A stretch of DNA of 64,000 nucleotides. It comes from Methanobrevibacter wolinii SH. GTDB lineage: Archaea > Methanobacteriota > Methanobacteria > Methanobacteriales > Methanobacteriaceae. Below the pieces are notes generated by a model. It searched no databases. It was not told the origin of the DNA and saw nothing but the letters and a program-made list of their open reading frames with translations. Where the stretch lies: assembly GCF_000621965.1 (NCBI RefSeq), contig NZ_KK211378.1, positions 62,001-126,000 on the forward strand. Direction: 5' to 3'. Shown here in pieces: positions 20,491 to 31,700 of this stretch; position 1 is the first letter of the stretch, and every line of letters starts with the position of its first letter. A program made the translations under genes and the position numbers.

Positions 20491-21384
20491 ATGACAGATT
20501 ATAGTTTAGTAGAAGACACTTTCTTTGAAAGTTTTAGAGGAAAATATATAAGAGCATTAATTACTGCTGAAGATGAACAAACTGCAAAAGAAGCAGCATA
20601 TGATTCTACCGCTACTCCTAGTTCAGTTATTGGAAGAATTGAAGGAGGTGTAGAAGGACCTGTATCTCCAGATGAAACTCCTGATGGAAGACCGGGATAT
20701 CTTTGTCAATATTGGTTTGGTTTAGATGATTTAAAAAAATATGAATTAGAATTATCTTATAGAATTAGACAAGATATTTTAGTTAAACCATTTACATCTA
20801 TGTTTTCATATACTGAAAATCCTGAAGGTAAAATTGGTATGATGGAACAAGTAGGTCATTGTGGAGATGGATATGAATGGGAAGAAGAAAGATATGGAAG
20901 AGAAATGATTCATGTTCCTATTGCAGTACCTGACTTTTTAATTGATAAAGAAATGGGTTATTCTACTGGAATTATGGGAGCTAATTTTTGGTATATGTGT
21001 AATACTAAAGAAGCAGTACTTGAAGCAGGAAGAAAAATTGTTGATGCAATTCTTGAAGTTCCTGGAGTTTGTTGTCCATTTGGTATCTGTTCTGCAGCAA
21101 GTAAACCTGAAACTAATTTCCCACAAATTGGACCTTCATCAAATCACCCTTACTGTCCTTCACTTAAAGAAAGATTAGGTGATGAAAGTAAAGTCCCTGA
21201 TGGTGTAAAATATATTCCAGAAATTGTTATTGATGCAGTAGATGAAGAATCTATGAGAAATGCTATAAAAGCAGCTATTGATAGTATTCTTGATGTTGAT
21301 GGAATTGTTAATATTTCTGCAGGTAACTTTGGTGGAAAATTAGGTGAAGATACTTTCTATTTACATGATATTTTAGGTATTTAG
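20491..21384 (+). CDS. ftr: Formylmethanofuran--tetrahydromethanopterin formyltransferase
   Basis: Ftr moves the formyl group from formylmethanofuran to H4MPT, the second step of CO2 reduction to methane. 297 residues from the ATG at 20491; the in-frame GTG at 20482 (GTGATAAAA) looks like the ribosome binding site. Seen: TPSSVIGRIEGGVE, PDGRPGYLCQYWFG, MMEQVGHCGDGYEWE and CCPFGICSAASKPETNFPQ, all characteristic of Ftr. Its place beside eha parallels the second ftr copy of M. thermautotrophicus as I remember it. The link makes sense: Eha supplies ferredoxin for the formylmethanofuran step just before Ftr. A second ftr elsewhere in the genome is therefore possible. Confidence 0.96.
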   Translation: MTDYSLVEDTFFESFRGKYIRALITAEDEQTAKEAAYDSTATPSSVIGRIEGGVEGPVSPDETPDGRPGYLCQYWFGLDDLKKYELELSYRIRQDILVKPFTSMFSYTENPEGKIGMMEQVGHCGDGYEWEEERYGREMIHVPIAVPDFLIDKEMGYSTGIMGANFWYMCNTKEAVLEAGRKIVDAILEVPGVCCPFGICSAASKPETNFPQIGPSSNHPYCPSLKERLGDESKVPDGVKYIPEIVIDAVDEESMRNAIKAAIDSILDVDGIVNISAGNFGGKLGEDTFYLHDILGI

Positions 21385-21480
21385 ATTAGATTTTTTCTAT
21401 TTACTTGATATTTGGTATTTAGATACTTACTTGATATTTTGATTAGATTTTTTCTATTTGCTTAATATTTAGTATTTAAA
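21359..21480. repeat. Degenerate repeats copying the 3' end of ftr
   Basis: The last ftr codons (TATTTACATGATATTTTAGG) reappear after the stop as TATTTACTTGATATTTGG at 21400 and, more decayed, near 21430 and 21460. They are joined by the spacer AGATTAGATTTTTTC, which is also repeated. The array starts inside the coding sequence and decays downstream. Confidence 0.6.
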
Positions 21481-21553
21481 TTTTAATTAAATGATATTAC
21501 TTATATCTATTTAGAATTTAATACTATAATCATTGATTTATAAAGGTGCTAAA

Positions 21554-22540
21554 ATGGAAATTGCTGATGATATTTTATATGATGTTATAGGATTTGGTGC
21601 ATTAAACGTTGATAAATTATATACTGTTGATGAAATTGCATGTCATGATGAAGAACGTTCTATATTAAAAAGTGAAAGAAGTCCTGGAGGTTCTGCAGCT
21701 AATACTATTATTGGTCTTGCAAATTTAGGTCTTACAACTTCTTATATTGGTAAAATTGCTAATGATAATGATGGTGAATTACTTGAATTGAACCTAGCAG
21801 AACATGGTGTTCATTTAAATAATTTAATTTATGCTGATGAAGGTGTATCTGGTGCAGCATTAGGTTTTGTAGATCAAAATGGTGAAAGAGCATTATATAT
21901 TAATACAGGGGTTAATGAAGAAATTTCTCTTAATGAAATAAATCCAATTGAACTTAATCGTGGTAAAATATTACATATTACTTCCATGTTTGGTGAAACT
22001 TTTGAAACTCAGAAAAAATTATGTCCTAAACTTCCTAAATCAATGATTGTAAGTTTTGATCCTGGTTTAATTTATGCAAAATTAGGTGTTGAAGCAATTA
22101 AACCTATTTTAGATAGAACAGATATTCTTCTTATTAATGAAAATGAATTATTTGTTTTATGTGAAGATTATTATAGAAAAAGAGATAATATTCCTAAAGA
22201 TGAAGACTTAAGTTTTAGGGATTTAGCAATTAAACTTCGTGATGATGGTATTAAAATAGTTATTGTTAAACGCGGTACTAAAGGAGCATATGGAATTAAT
22301 TCTGATGATGAAGAAGTTAAAATTCCAGCATTTCTCGTTGATGCTATAGATACTACTGCTGCTGGAGATTCATTTAATGCAGGATTTTTATATTCTTATG
22401 TTAATGGTTTTTCACTTGAAAAATCTGTTACTATTGGTAATTGGGTAGCTTCACAAGCTGTTAAAGCTATGGGTATTGCTGGTCTTCCTATGAAAGAAGA
22501 TTTAGATGAATTTTTAGTAGATTATTTTAAGGAAGATTAA
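21554..22540 (+). CDS. PfkB/ribokinase-family kinase of the eha-ftr cluster
   Basis: 328 residues. Seen: GFGALNVDKLYTVDEI at the N-terminus, the substrate-binding SPGGSAANTI, and the C-terminal DTTAAGDSFNAGFLY. The last is the PfkB signature with Ala replacing the usual first Gly of GAGD; the catalytic Asp is kept. The ATG at 21554 follows AAAGGTGCTAA. The substrate is unknown; sugar or nucleoside kinases belong to this family. I recall a ribokinase-like gene at the same place in the M. thermautotrophicus eha region, so the association is probably old and functional. Confidence 0.88.
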   Translation: MEIADDILYDVIGFGALNVDKLYTVDEIACHDEERSILKSERSPGGSAANTIIGLANLGLTTSYIGKIANDNDGELLELNLAEHGVHLNNLIYADEGVSGAALGFVDQNGERALYINTGVNEEISLNEINPIELNRGKILHITSMFGETFETQKKLCPKLPKSMIVSFDPGLIYAKLGVEAIKPILDRTDILLINENELFVLCEDYYRKRDNIPKDEDLSFRDLAIKLRDDGIKIVIVKRGTKGAYGINSDDEEVKIPAFLVDAIDTTAAGDSFNAGFLYSYVNGFSLEKSVTIGNWVASQAVKAMGIAGLPMKEDLDEFLVDYFKED

Positions 22541-22832
22541 TTTTTATTTTTAATTTTCCTTTTTTAGATAATTAAATATTAATAAATATTATTAATTTAA
22601 TTTTTAATAGTTATTTAAAATCTTTATGTAAAATTAATTGTTTTTTATTAACTATTTGAGATTTTATTTTTTATTTAATTAATAAAATATAAATTATAAT
22701 TGAATATAATATCAAACTATTTTGATTTTATTGGTTTATTAAAATATTGTCTAGTAATCATTATTTAATAAATAAATTAATTAATAATAAAAGAGTTAAA
22801 TATAAATTAAAGGACTTAAAGGTTGAATACTT

Positions 22833-23669
22833 ATGGAATTTAAATTTGAAAAACAGATGGATCTTTTGGAAAAAGAGGTTATTTTAAAATCTGTTGATTT
22901 AGATGATGATATTGAAGATTATGAAGTAGATATTGATGAATTTCAGTCTAATGAAACTTTTATGGCAATATCTCCACGTTGTGTACGTTGTAATCTTTGT
23001 GTGGAACAATGTCCTGTAGGTGCTATAAGTGGTTCAACATATTCAAAACGTGCAAGAATTTTAAATAATTGTGTAAAATGTGAAGTATGTGTTGAAACTT
23101 GTCCTGTTTCAGCTATTTATATTTTTGAAGCTGAAGCTAAGATAGAAAAAGAGGAAGATGAAATTAAACCATTGTCTTATTCATTTTCTGAGAAAAAAAT
23201 ACCTCATAGAATACTTAGATTAAATGATATTACAATGGATAGATCTAAGTGTATTGGTTGTGGTCATTGTACTGCATATTGTCCTACTAAGGCTAATAAA
23301 TTAGTATCTAAAGAATTTATTGAAAAAATGGAAAATCAAGAATATGAAAATTATGAATCAGGTCAATTATATCCATTTATCAATAAAGATTTATGTGTAG
23401 GATGTGGATCTTGTTCTAATATTTGTGCTCAAGATGTTTATACATTAGATAGATATTTAGGACCTGTCATTAACACAAAAAAATTAATTATTGATGATGA
23501 AACTTGTGTTGCATGTTTCCTTTGTGAAGATAATTGTCCTACTGGTGCAATACAATTGAATAATGATAATGTCCCAGAAATTGTACCTGATAAATGTATA
23601 CGATGTAATACATGTTCAACAGTTTGTCCTGTAGGAGCATTAAAATTAGAGGATATTGATTTAAATTAA
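22833..23669 (+). CDS. Polyferredoxin with six [4Fe-4S] motifs, eha cluster
   Basis: 278 residues. After an acidic N-terminal part of about 45 residues, six motifs follow: CVRCNLCVEQCP, CVKCEVCVETCP, CIGCGHCTAYCP, CVGCGSCSNICA, CVACFLCEDNCP and CIRCNTCSTVCP. The fourth has Ala instead of the usual Pro. It is a separate protein from EhaP and EhaQ and lies between the kinase and the CBS gene. A 292-bp A/T-rich gap precedes it. It likely carries electrons for Eha or for formylmethanofuran dehydrogenase (inference). Confidence 0.9.
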   Translation: MEFKFEKQMDLLEKEVILKSVDLDDDIEDYEVDIDEFQSNETFMAISPRCVRCNLCVEQCPVGAISGSTYSKRARILNNCVKCEVCVETCPVSAIYIFEAEAKIEKEEDEIKPLSYSFSEKKIPHRILRLNDITMDRSKCIGCGHCTAYCPTKANKLVSKEFIEKMENQEYENYESGQLYPFINKDLCVGCGSCSNICAQDVYTLDRYLGPVINTKKLIIDDETCVACFLCEDNCPTGAIQLNNDNVPEIVPDKCIRCNTCSTVCPVGALKLEDIDLN

Positions 23670-23696
23670 ATTAATAAAATTATAAAAGGGGATATT

Positions 23697-24329
23697 ATGA
23701 AAGCGAAAGATATGATGGATAAGAATTTTATTACTGTAAAAGCAGATGATTCTATTAATGATGTTTCAAAATTTTTAGAAAATCATAGAGAATTTACTTG
23801 TCCTGTTGTTGATGGTAATAAATTAATTGGTTGGATTACTGCATTAGATTTAACAAAAGGTTTACGTGAAGGTAAATCCATTGTTAAAGAAGTTATGCAT
23901 GCTCCTGAAGAAACAAACTTTTTACATGAAAACGATTCTGCAAGGGATGCAGTTCTTGAAACAGATAAGGATAAAGTGGTTGCAATTCCAGTATTTGATG
24001 ATAATGAAATTTTAACTGGAGTAATTAGCTCATTTGATATAATAAGCACATTTTCAGATTTATATGAAACTAAAGTTTCTAATCTTTATGAAACAATGCA
24101 AGATCAATTAAAAGGAGTTACATGGGATGAACTTATGCAAGCTTCAGCTATTGTTTCTAGACGTGAAACAGGTATTAAAATTACACCAGAAGAATATGAC
24201 GAGAAAATCCATAATACTACATTTGGAAATGCAATTTGGGCAACAGGAGGACTTGAAAAATTCTTTGCAGGTTTAATTTCTGTTGGTGAGCTTGTTATTG
24301 CTCGTAAAGTTGGTAATAGACGTAAATAA
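23697..24329 (+). CDS. CBS-domain protein with a conserved C-terminal domain, eha cluster
   Basis: 210 residues. Residues about 1-120 are a pair of CBS domains (MKAKDMMDKNFITVKADDS, then VKEVMHAPEETNF), which usually bind adenine nucleotides or SAM and sense energy state. The C-terminal 80 residues (from GVTWDELMQASAIVSRRETGI) form a separate domain I cannot name, ending in a basic tail. SD GGGGATATT precedes the ATG, 27 bp after the polyferredoxin stop, so the two are co-transcribed. It could be a regulator of electron flow (inference). Confidence 0.88.
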   Translation: MKAKDMMDKNFITVKADDSINDVSKFLENHREFTCPVVDGNKLIGWITALDLTKGLREGKSIVKEVMHAPEETNFLHENDSARDAVLETDKDKVVAIPVFDDNEILTGVISSFDIISTFSDLYETKVSNLYETMQDQLKGVTWDELMQASAIVSRRETGIKITPEEYDEKIHNTTFGNAIWATGGLEKFFAGLISVGELVIARKVGNRRK

Positions 24330-24734
24330 TTAAACTAATTTTTTATTATTTACTATTTTTGATTAATTTTCATTTATATTAGTTTATTTGCTTAATTTTT
24401 ACTTTGTATTTATGCTTTATTTCTGATTTTTATTACTTAATTTATTTTATATGTTTTTTTGACTTTTTTTTCATTTTTTTGTTTTGTTTTTTTGTTTCTT
24501 TTTTGTGTTTTTGGATTTTGTTTTTGTGTTTTTTTATTTATATTGTTTAAATCTTAGATTTATGGGAAAATTATTTCTAAATTAAAATAATTTGGGTTAT
24601 TAGATTAAATTTTTAAATAAAATATATTATATTAAATCATTTTTTAATAATTTTTTTATAAAATCTAGTTTTTTATAATTTAATATTTGGTATCTTTATA
24701 TAATATCATTAAGTTATATTATTATAGTGATTAA
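24330..24734. other. T/G-rich tract behind the eha-ftr region
   Basis: 405 bp without a gene. About 24440-24545 is almost free of A and C on the plus strand (runs of T with scattered G) and probably terminates the eha-region transcript. TATA-like TATCTTTATATAATATC near 24690-24706 would serve the next gene. Confidence 0.5.
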
Positions 24735-25394
24735 ATGAAGTTAAAGGAATTATTTATTAGATACACAATGCTTATTATTGGTGTAAGTACTATGTCTCTA
24801 GGTATTGCATTTTCAATTAAAGGAGGTTTAGGCCTGTCTCCAATATCTTGTATTCCTTATGTATTGTCCAAGGCATATCCTTTAACTGTTGGCGAATTTA
24901 CTATAATTTTTAATGTGCTTCTTGTTTTATTGCAAATCATTATTTTAAGGAATTTCAATGTTAAATTGATTTCAGAGATGATTGTTTGTTTTGTATTTGG
25001 TTATGCAATTGATTTTAATCTATGGCTAATTTCTTTTATTAATCCTATAGGTTATATTGAACAATGGATAGTTTGTTTACTTGGTGGCTTTGTTTTAGCA
25101 TTAGGTTTATGTGTTGAAATTAAGTCACGTACTTCAATGCTTCCAGGTGATGGTGCTGTTTTAGTTATTTCAAAGGTTTCTGATATTGATTTTTCTAAGG
25201 TGAAACCTATGTTTGATGTTTCAATGGTGATTATTGCCATTGTTCTTGCATTCTTGTTGCTGGGTCATTTGGATGCTGTACGTGAAGGTACTGTTTTTGC
25301 TGCAGTATTTGTTGGTCCTATTATTAAATTTTACAATAAAACTTTTGCATATAAATTAGATGAATATTTAATTAAGTTATCAAAAGAAGTTTGA
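24735..25394 (+). CDS. YczE/YyaS-like integral membrane protein
   Basis: 219 residues with five to six membrane helices. It starts with IRYTMLIIGVSTMSLGIAFS and contains GGLGLSPISCIPYVLS and TSMLPGDGAVLVI, features of the YczE/DUF6198 family of bacterial and archaeal membrane proteins of unknown transport function. There is no strong SD (AGTGATTAA precedes the ATG). It is a single gene between the eha region and the adhesin gene. The substrate, if any, cannot be predicted. Confidence 0.75.
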   Translation: MKLKELFIRYTMLIIGVSTMSLGIAFSIKGGLGLSPISCIPYVLSKAYPLTVGEFTIIFNVLLVLLQIIILRNFNVKLISEMIVCFVFGYAIDFNLWLISFINPIGYIEQWIVCLLGGFVLALGLCVEIKSRTSMLPGDGAVLVISKVSDIDFSKVKPMFDVSMVIIAIVLAFLLLGHLDAVREGTVFAAVFVGPIIKFYNKTFAYKLDEYLIKLSKEV

Positions 25395-25749
25395 CTTTTT
25401 TTAGGATTCTTCTAATCCTTTAAATTTGGGATGCTTTTTATATCATCTGAAATTAAGAATTTTTAGAATACTAGAAATTAAAAAAACTCTTTTTTAATAA
25501 TGCCTTTTTCAATATTTCTCTATTTTTATTATCCTTTTTTTCATTATTTTTTAAAGTTTCTTTGCTTATTTTTAATTTAGTAATGTTTAAATATTTTTAA
25601 TGTTAATCTATTATTAAGTATTTTTGATATATTATCAAAATTACTTTAATTATTTTTCATTTTTTAAGGGATATTTATTGAAAATATTAAATTTTATATT
25701 TTTTATTATATCTCTTTTTTTTAATTTAATGAATAAGAGGTGAAAAAAT
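25395..25749. other. Intergenic region before the giant adhesin gene
   Basis: 355 bp, T-rich, no gene seen. A TATA-like stretch AAATTTTATATTTTTTATTATATC (split here as AAATTTTATATTT and TTATTATATC, about 25686-25712) lies some 40-60 bp before the adhesin start. Confidence 0.4.
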
Positions 25750-28700
25750 TTGAAATTAAAGAAGAAAGCATTAATTGTTTCTGTTTTAATAATTAGTCTT
25801 TGTTTTTGTATTTCTGCAATAAATGCTACAGATGTAAATTATTCTAGTAACGATATTGCAATGGATAATGGACAAATTTCTTCTTTATCTAATCTTCAAT
25901 CATCTAATGATACTTATTTAAATGATGAGGTTAATGATGAAGATGTTTTAACTAATTCTAGTTCTAATATTATTTATGTAGATGCTTCTTCTCAATCCAG
26001 TACTGAAGATGGTTCTAAGGAAAATCCATATAAAACTATTTCTGGTGCTGTAAATAATGCTCAAAATAATAGTGAAATTGATGTAGCTAATGGTGAGTAT
26101 AAAGAAGTCTCAAAAATTAATGTTGATAAAACTTTGTCAATTATCGGTAATGAAAAAGGAAAAGTTATTATCACTGGCTCTGGTACTTCTATTTTTTCTG
26201 CTTTGGATAATGATCCTAGTTTAACTTTAAAAAACTTAGTTCTTCAAGGTATTAATTCAACATCAGGAAGTTCAGCTGCAATATACTTTGGTAGTGATGG
26301 TAATTTAACTGTTGTTAACTGTACTATTTCAAATATTTCTGGAAAACATATAATTTATGCTTATGGAAATGTTGTTTTTAATTTAACTGACTCAAATATA
26401 ATAAACTCAAATATTTTAACTTCAGGTAAGGGAGCAGGTATTGAATTTGCTGGAAGTTATATGAATATTAAAAATACTAATATCTCTAATATTAAATTTT
26501 TAGTAAGTAATGAATATGCTTATATGAGGGCAGTGATTTATCTAAATAGTAAAGAATCAAATTTAAATATTTTAAATTCAAGTATTGCTGAATGTTCTGG
26601 TCCTATGATGTCTTTAATCGAGACTAAAGGAAAAACAACATTAACTGATACAAAAATATTTAGCAATGTTGTATCTACTTCATTATCAAATAATAATGGT
26701 GGATATGGAATATTTTATGTTTCTAGTGATTCAGCTATTTTAAATATTAAAAAGTCTTTAATATATGATAATATATTATATAATGCTCTTGGTTATTTAC
26801 AAAAAGGCGGTACAAGTATTGCTTACTCTGCATTTATAAATAACACAAAAGTTAATACTACAAATAATGCTTTAATAATCAATAATACAAGTGCTGCTAC
26901 TGTTACATGTGATAACAATTGGTGGGGTACTAATAATAATCCTTATGAAGAAGGTTTAACTAATGTTAAAGCTAATAATTGGATTGTTATGAATATTAAT
27001 TACAGTCCATCAGAAGACATTACAAGTATTTCAACAGTTAAAGTTGGTGCTGATTTTACTAAAGATAATTCTGGTAAAAATTTAAATGAAAATATTGTTG
27101 ATGGAGTTAAAGTTGTCTTTGAATCTGAAAATGGTAGTTTTAATCCAATGAATTCAACAACTCATAATGGAGTGGCATATTCTATTTACAGTCCTGTAGT
27201 AGGCACTAATACAATTACAGTATCTTCTTCAAATTCTAAAATTAATAAAAGTTTTGAAGTTAGAAAAGATTCTTCTGTAGACGTTGACGCTATTTACTTA
27301 TCTAAGTCTGGAAATGATAATAATGATGGTTCTAAATCTTCTCCAGTTTTGACTGTTGAAAAAGCTATTGAATTATCTAAATCTAAATATAATAAAATTG
27401 TAATTCTAGATGGAGAATATGCATTGTCTAATCAGATTATTAATTTTAATTTAACAATTATCGGTAGTAAAGGTGTTGTTCTATCTCCAAATATAAATTC
27501 AACAATGTTCATTATTGATGATGGAAATTTAACTCTTAGTAATATTAAATTTACTAATGCAAAACAGTATTCACCTGCACGTAGGACTTATGGTACCATT
27601 ATTTCAGTAAAAGGAAGTTCCACAAATATTTTTATTGATAATTGTGTATTTGAAAATAATTTTATTGATGGTGCTGGAAGTGTTATTGGTGGATATAATA
27701 GTTTAATTAATTTAAATATATCAAATAGTCAATTTATTAATAATACTGCTAATGGTACATTTGGTGTTATTTATATTACTGGTATAAATTCTAATGGTAA
27801 TGTATCTATTGATAATTGTGAATTTGTTAATAATTCCGCTATTAATACTGTCGCTGTTTATACAAGATCTTGCAATGTAAATATTACTAATACTAACTTT
27901 ATTAATAATAATGTTTATTATCCAGGTATTGTTGAATTATATAATTCAACAGGTAATATTAATAACTGTAGATTTATTAATAATACTTGTAAATACAATT
28001 CAAGTACTAGTAATTCTTGGATTTTATCAATACAAGCTCCAAGTAATAATCCTAACTGTTATTATAGTATAAATAGAACAATATTTGAAAACAATATTAT
28101 TAATAGTACTAATGATTATTTGGTATATGTATCTGCAGCAAACACAAATATCGAAAATTCAGTTTTATTAAATAATAGAGGTACTGGTAAAACATTATAT
28201 GTTAAAGGTGTTTCTACTCAAACTGAAGATTTAGACACTGGTGTTGTAAGTAATAAAACCACATATGGATCAATTATTGCTAACAATAATTGGTGGGGTT
28301 CTAACACCAATCCAATAAAAACATGTTATGTAGATACTGTTAATAATAAAATTATTATTGATAAATGGATTAAAATGACTGTTAATGTTAAAATTCCAGA
28401 TACAATTAAATCTGGAGATAAAATTAATGTTGAAGTGTCATTTAATAATCTTATTGATAGTTTGAATAATACCTATAATTATGATTCTAGTATAATTCCT
28501 TACGATTTTTTAGTAAACTTTGCATCTATTGGTGGAACTGCTGAACCAGAAACTGTAAACACAGCAAAAGGTGTTGCTAATACTACTTATGTTGTTGGTG
28601 ATGGAAACATCCATAATATCATCATTAGTACTAATAACCAAGTAGAGAATATTTCTCTTCTAAAAGTTCGTTATCTTGGTATAATTTATGTTTCACTTAA

Positions 28701-31700
28701 TGGTGATGACACTAATGAAGGTTCTGTGAATTCTCCAGTAAAAACCATAGCTAAAGCAATAGAACTTGCCTCAGTTGAGGGATCTGTTAATAAAATCATT
28801 ATTGAAAACGGTGTATTTAAAGAAAATAATCTTAATATTAATACTAATTTAGAAATTACTGGTTCCAATAACACTGTAATTGATGGTAATTCAAATGGTC
28901 AAATATTTATTATTGATAATAATTCTAATGTTAAATTAAATAATTTATATTTAATTAATAGTTCAAGTTCCTATGGTACAGCTATTAAAAATTTAAAATC
29001 TAATTTAACTATAAGCAATCTTGTTATTGAAAATAATACAGTTAATGGAAAAGGCGGACAAACTATTTCAGTTATATATAATACTGGAAATATGACTATT
29101 AAAAACTCAAAAATAACAAATAACAATGGTTATGGTCTTATATATAACTCCGGAACTTTTAATATTATAAATTCAAATATTACAAATAATGATATCAATA
29201 AAGGATATGATTCTTCATATGGTGTTGTTTACGATTGTGGAAGTTTAATATATATTAATAATGTTACATTTGATAACAATAAAGCAAGACAAGGAGTAAT
29301 ATATACAAGTTATTCTTCAGAAGGTAAATTATATGTATTAAATTCCAGATTTAATAAAAATATAATGGCTGTTGGTTGTGGAGCTGGAATTAATAATTAT
29401 GGTAAAATATTATATGTAAACAATTCTAACTTCACTGAAAATAGTGGAAGTACTTGTGGTGGAGCTGTTTATACAAGTCGTAATGCAGATATTGAGAATT
29501 CTATATTTATTAACAATGCAATTACTGATAGTGTAAATTATGATGGTTCTGCTATTGCAGTTTCTGGAGGTAATACTAATATACATTATTGTGTCCTTTT
29601 AACTAATAGTACTAAAGCATTACTATGGAATGATGGTGAAAATTCACAAATTAATGCCCAATATAATTGGTGGGGTATTAATGGTAATCCAGTTAGTGCC
29701 GGTTTAGTTAAAGCTAATTCTGGTGAAGATGATTATGGTGATGAAATTGATTATCCTATGCCTGATGCATCAAATTGGATTATATTAAATATCACTACCA
29801 ATCCTACAAGTGGATTTAAAGAAAATTCACCTGTTTCAGTAAATGCTAATTTCAATTATTACTTTGATAATTCAACATCTACTATAAAAACTTTAAATAA
29901 AACTATTCCAGATGGTATTGAAATTAACTTCACAAGTAATAATGGTAAATTTAGTCCTAAATATAGTATTGTTAAAAATGGTATGGCTAGCTCTGTTTAT
30001 ACTCCTATTTTAGGTGAAAATAATTTAACTATTCACTCATTTAATACAAAAGTTAATCTTAAATTAAATGCAGAAGCTCCAACTCCAAATATAGTTGATG
30101 TATATAATTCAACTTTCTTTAGCTTCTTTGATAAAAATGGTAAATTGTTAGATACAGTTCTTGAAGGTACAATTTTAAATTTCCATGGTGAATTTGCAAA
30201 TCTTTATAATATTTCATTTATTGAAATAAATAAAAAAGTAAAAATTAATGGTATTGATGCTAGTATTAAAAATATGGCTTTTGACCTTACTGGTAGTGAT
30301 ATTACATTAAATAACTTCACTATTATATCTGATAAATTTAATTATGGAATTTTAAGTGAGTCTAATGAAAATAATATCATTTCAAATAATACCATCAATG
30401 TAAGTAGTAATAAGGATTTTAGTTATGGTATTTATGTTGATGGAAGTAAAAACCTTAAAATATTAAATAACACTATTATTTATACTGGTGATACTAGTGG
30501 GGTTTATGAAAATTATGGAATTAATATTTTAAATGCCAATAAAGTTTTATTAGAGAATAATAATATGAGTTTCATAATTCCATCAATTGACTTAAAATAT
30601 GATTCAAATTATAATACTCAAGCAAAAGATGCTGGTATATATCTTTTTAATAGTAGTTCCACTACATTTAAACATAATAATATTAAAACAAATTATAATT
30701 TGGTAAATGGTACATGGGATACTATTTATAATATAGCTATTGCTGGCTGTCCTGATACAGTATTTGATTCAAATAATATTTCCACAATTGGAAGTAAATA
30801 TGTATATGGTATTTCTATTTACGGTATAATGAATTCAGATTTAAGTACTTTAAGTTGTAGTAATTTTATAATTAAAAACAATAATATTACAACAATTGGA
30901 AATTATTATGCCAATGGTATACAATTCATGGGTCCAGGAAATGGTAATTTTACATCAAATCTTGTTAATGCTACTGCAAGTAGTTTAAGTTACCCAGTAT
31001 ATTCTGGTGCATATGTAGGTGCTCTTGAAGTAGAATATAATAATAACATAATCTATGGACTTGCTAATTCAGTATATGGATTTGAATTATTGGGTACTAA
31101 AGAGACTGTACTTTATAATAATATTACTCTTGATGGAAACTATACTTTAGGTATAGCTGCTAATAAAAATCCGAAAGGTCTTATTATTAAGAATAATACA
31201 ATCCTATTAAGAGGTCAAGGACTTTCTAAACCTACTGGCGGCGATAGTATACCTTCTCAAAACATTGGTATTTTTGTAATAAAAACTACTGCAGATATTG
31301 AAGGTAATGATATCACTTCAACAGGTTTCTATGGTGTAAACATTACCAATACTTCCAATTCAAAAGTTATTAATAACTTTATAATTGCTAATAATACTTA
31401 TGGTAATTTGGCAGTTTATAATTTAAATGGAAACAACACTGTAAAAGATAATTTACCTTCTTATACTGGTATTGTTTATGTGTCTAAAAATGGTAATGAT
31501 AATAATATTGGTTCTAAAGAATCACCTGTAGGAAGTATTAAAAAAGCTATTGAAATTGCATCTTCTAAATTTGGATCTGGTCATATAATTATAGGTGAGG
31601 GAGTATTTAATGAATATGGATTAGATGTTAACTCTCCATTAATAATTGAAGGTTCAGGTATAGATAAAACTATTATTGATGCTAAATCATTAAATTATAT

